This document shows positions 4,166-5,487 of a stretch of DNA of 5,487 nt, one piece after another. The position numbers and the translations under genes are program-made. This DNA is from Candidatus Bathyarchaeota archaeon (GTDB lineage: Archaea; Thermoproteota; Bathyarchaeia; TCS64), in contig DAOVCM010000077.1 in the NCBI GenBank assembly GCA_030670015.1, positions 1 to 5,487 on the forward strand, given 5' to 3'. The stretch's first letter is position 1. Every line of letters begins with the position of its first letter. The notes beneath the pieces were generated by a model that was not told where the DNA came from, did no database searches, and worked only from the letters and a program-made list of their open reading frames with translations.

Positions 4166-5487
4166 TCACGATATGTATCCAAGTTTTCTCAGTCTATCCT
4201 CGATCAATGCCTTCTCCGTATCGTCCAGATATGCCTCCTCTTCTTTTGCACCGCTGGAAATGTCTAATACTTCCCTCTCCGGTAATGTAGCATCTTCCTC
4301 GAAGATCTCGTCGAGCACTCTACCGTCCATGTCGTCCTGAGGGGGAATACCGAAGGCTCGGAGTATGGTGGGTGCTATGTCGATGATTGACGCCTTTTCA
4401 ACGTTGTAACCCCTTTTGATACCCGGGCCACAGGCTATGAAGACGCCGTCTGTAGTGTGTGTGCCTTTCCAGCCGGTAAGCGGTGCCCCCTCTACGAATA
4501 ACTTGTCCTCTCCGACCTTGGCGTCTACCTCGCACCTCCCATCGTCTAAGAGGAAGACGATGTCAGGAGCTTCACCCACATGGGGACCTACATAAATGTC
4601 ATCGGCTTTGTATACCTCAATATGTACTTTCTCATCTGTTCTCGGGTCGGTTAGGTTAGTCAACTCCCTTATGATAGCGTCCCGCAGCTCCTCCTCTTCC
4701 TCCTCAGAAACACACCCTTTCTTCATCTGCCCCTCCTTGTTAAGGTATATTTGGCCAAAGTGTGGAGTGTGAACGCAGCTGAAGGCCTTTGTCCTCCTCC
4801 AATTAACTCTTCTCTCAAGACGTTCGTGGGAGAGGTATGCATAAGTGTACTTCTGCAGCCTGTCAATGCCAACCGCCTCGTTGAGGAAACGTCCGATGGG
4901 GCGGACCAGCTTCCTATCCCCTAAGAAACGATACAACCTCTCTATAAACCGCCCAAGTTTGACCAAGGTCTTCTCGTTAAACTTCCTCCGGACCCGAAGG
5001 AACTTTTTCCTCCTAAGCCACTCGTTCACATAGAAGGTCCTCTCCAGCGGGCCGAAGCCGTGGTCGGAAACTATGAAAACCGTTGTGTCCTCCCCGAAAA
5101 GGGTAATTATTTCACCTAAGACCTGGTCTAATTCTTCCCAGTAAGCCTCTAGGACGTCCCGCTTATCCCAGAGGAAGTGGTGGAGCCTGTCACTGCTTGT
5201 GAATACGATCATGTAGAATTCACAAGGGATGTGTCGAATCAGGTACTCGGCGGCGCGCCCCCTTTTCTTCATCACCTTGTAGATATCCTTGATAAATATG
5301 CCTTCGTCGAAGTACTGCCACTGAGGTACATCTATCTCGTAGTCAGAAACCGTGGTGTCAAGTTCCGACCCCAGGGTTGCAGGATAGCTGAAGGAGCTCC
5401 GCTTGGACGGCGTCATCATCCCCGTCACCATGAAACCGGCTACCTCTTCCGGTGGGTAGGTTCCCGGTATGTTCATCATTCCTGTCT
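4166..5487 (-). CDS. Type I phosphodiesterase/nucleotide pyrophosphatase-like protein (N-terminus outside window)
   Basis: An alkaline-phosphatase-superfamily metalloenzyme, probably cytosolic, that should cleave phosphodiester or phosphomonoester bonds; the substrate is not known. Numbering from the Met at 5479, the family block NIPGTYPPEEVAGFMVTG lies at 3-20. SSDRLHHFLW (95-104) provides the metal ligands Asp97 and His101, SDHGFGP (138-144) provides Asp139 and His140, and GTHTTDGVFIACGPG (339-353) provides His341. MDGRVL (384-389) and the ending RLRKLGYIS are typical of archaeal members. The frame stays open to the window edge (codons for T and G precede the Met), and the family block is normally internal. 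The true start and the segment with the nucleophilic Thr/Ser therefore lie beyond 5487, roughly 100 residues by comparison with the family. It ends with TGA at 4166-4168, 132 bases before the coiled-coil gene on the same strand, so co-transcription is possible but unproven. Confidence 0.88.
   Translation of the reverse strand, partial: TGMMNIPGTYPPEEVAGFMVTGMMTPSKRSSFSYPATLGSELDTTVSDYEIDVPQWQYFDEGIFIKDIYKVMKKRGRAAEYLIRHIPCEFYMIVFTSSDRLHHFLWDKRDVLEAYWEELDQVLGEIITLFGEDTTVFIVSDHGFGPLERTFYVNEWLRRKKFLRVRRKFNEKTLVKLGRFIERLYRFLGDRKLVRPIGRFLNEAVGIDRLQKYTYAYLSHERLERRVNWRRTKAFSCVHTPHFGQIYLNKEGQMKKGCVSEEEEEELRDAIIRELTNLTDPRTDEKVHIEVYKADDIYVGPHVGEAPDIVFLLDDGRCEVDAKVGEDKLFVEGAPLTGWKGTHTTDGVFIACGPGIKRGYNVEKASIIDIAPTILRAFGIPPQDDMDGRVLDEIFEEDATLPEREVLDISSGAKEEEAYLDDTEKALIEDRLRKLGYIS

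Overview
The window reads as a stretch of an archaeal chromosome, at moderate confidence. Three things point there. The nhaP-type gene has a TATA-like box (2172-2177) about 40 bases before its start, with a purine-rich ribosome binding site in between. The transporter and phosphodiesterase families are common in archaea, and the genes are tightly packed. No sequence here fixes the lineage. There is no sign of a phage, insertion sequence, CRISPR array, tRNA or rRNA.

Layout, left to right: (1) 1-74, the probable C-terminal end of a plus-strand gene that enters from outside the window. (2) 75-241, a short non-coding gap with a clean 15-bp palindrome and weak promoter-like elements. (3) 242-898, plus strand, a complete iron-sulfur HhH-GPD DNA glycosylase in which Glu replaces the catalytic lysine of endonuclease III. 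(4) 895-2133, minus strand, a complete CPA1/NhaP-type sodium/proton antiporter whose stop overlaps the glycosylase stop. (5) 2134-2423, a 290-base non-coding gap holding the antiporter promoter and several inverted repeats. (6) 2424-3722 and 3719-4033, minus strand, an ArsB/NhaD-like membrane permease preceded by a 104-residue coiled-coil protein; the two share an ATGA stop/start overlap. (7) 4166-5487, minus strand, an alkaline-phosphatase-superfamily phosphodiesterase missing its N-terminus at the right edge.

Functionally, the centre is about ion homeostasis: two unrelated secondary transporters, each plausibly a cation/proton antiporter, lie next to each other on the same strand with separate upstream regions. 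The permease appears translationally coupled to a soluble coiled-coil protein, which is the most interesting arrangement here because the partner could be a regulatory or assembly subunit. The phosphodiesterase lies upstream on the same strand, 132 bases away; whether it shares a transcript is open. The glycosylase is a repair gene that merely converges on this group. I see no strong evidence of a wholly new system; the leads are the coiled-coil/permease pair, the permease's altered motifs, and the dyad symmetries upstream of the nhaP promoter.
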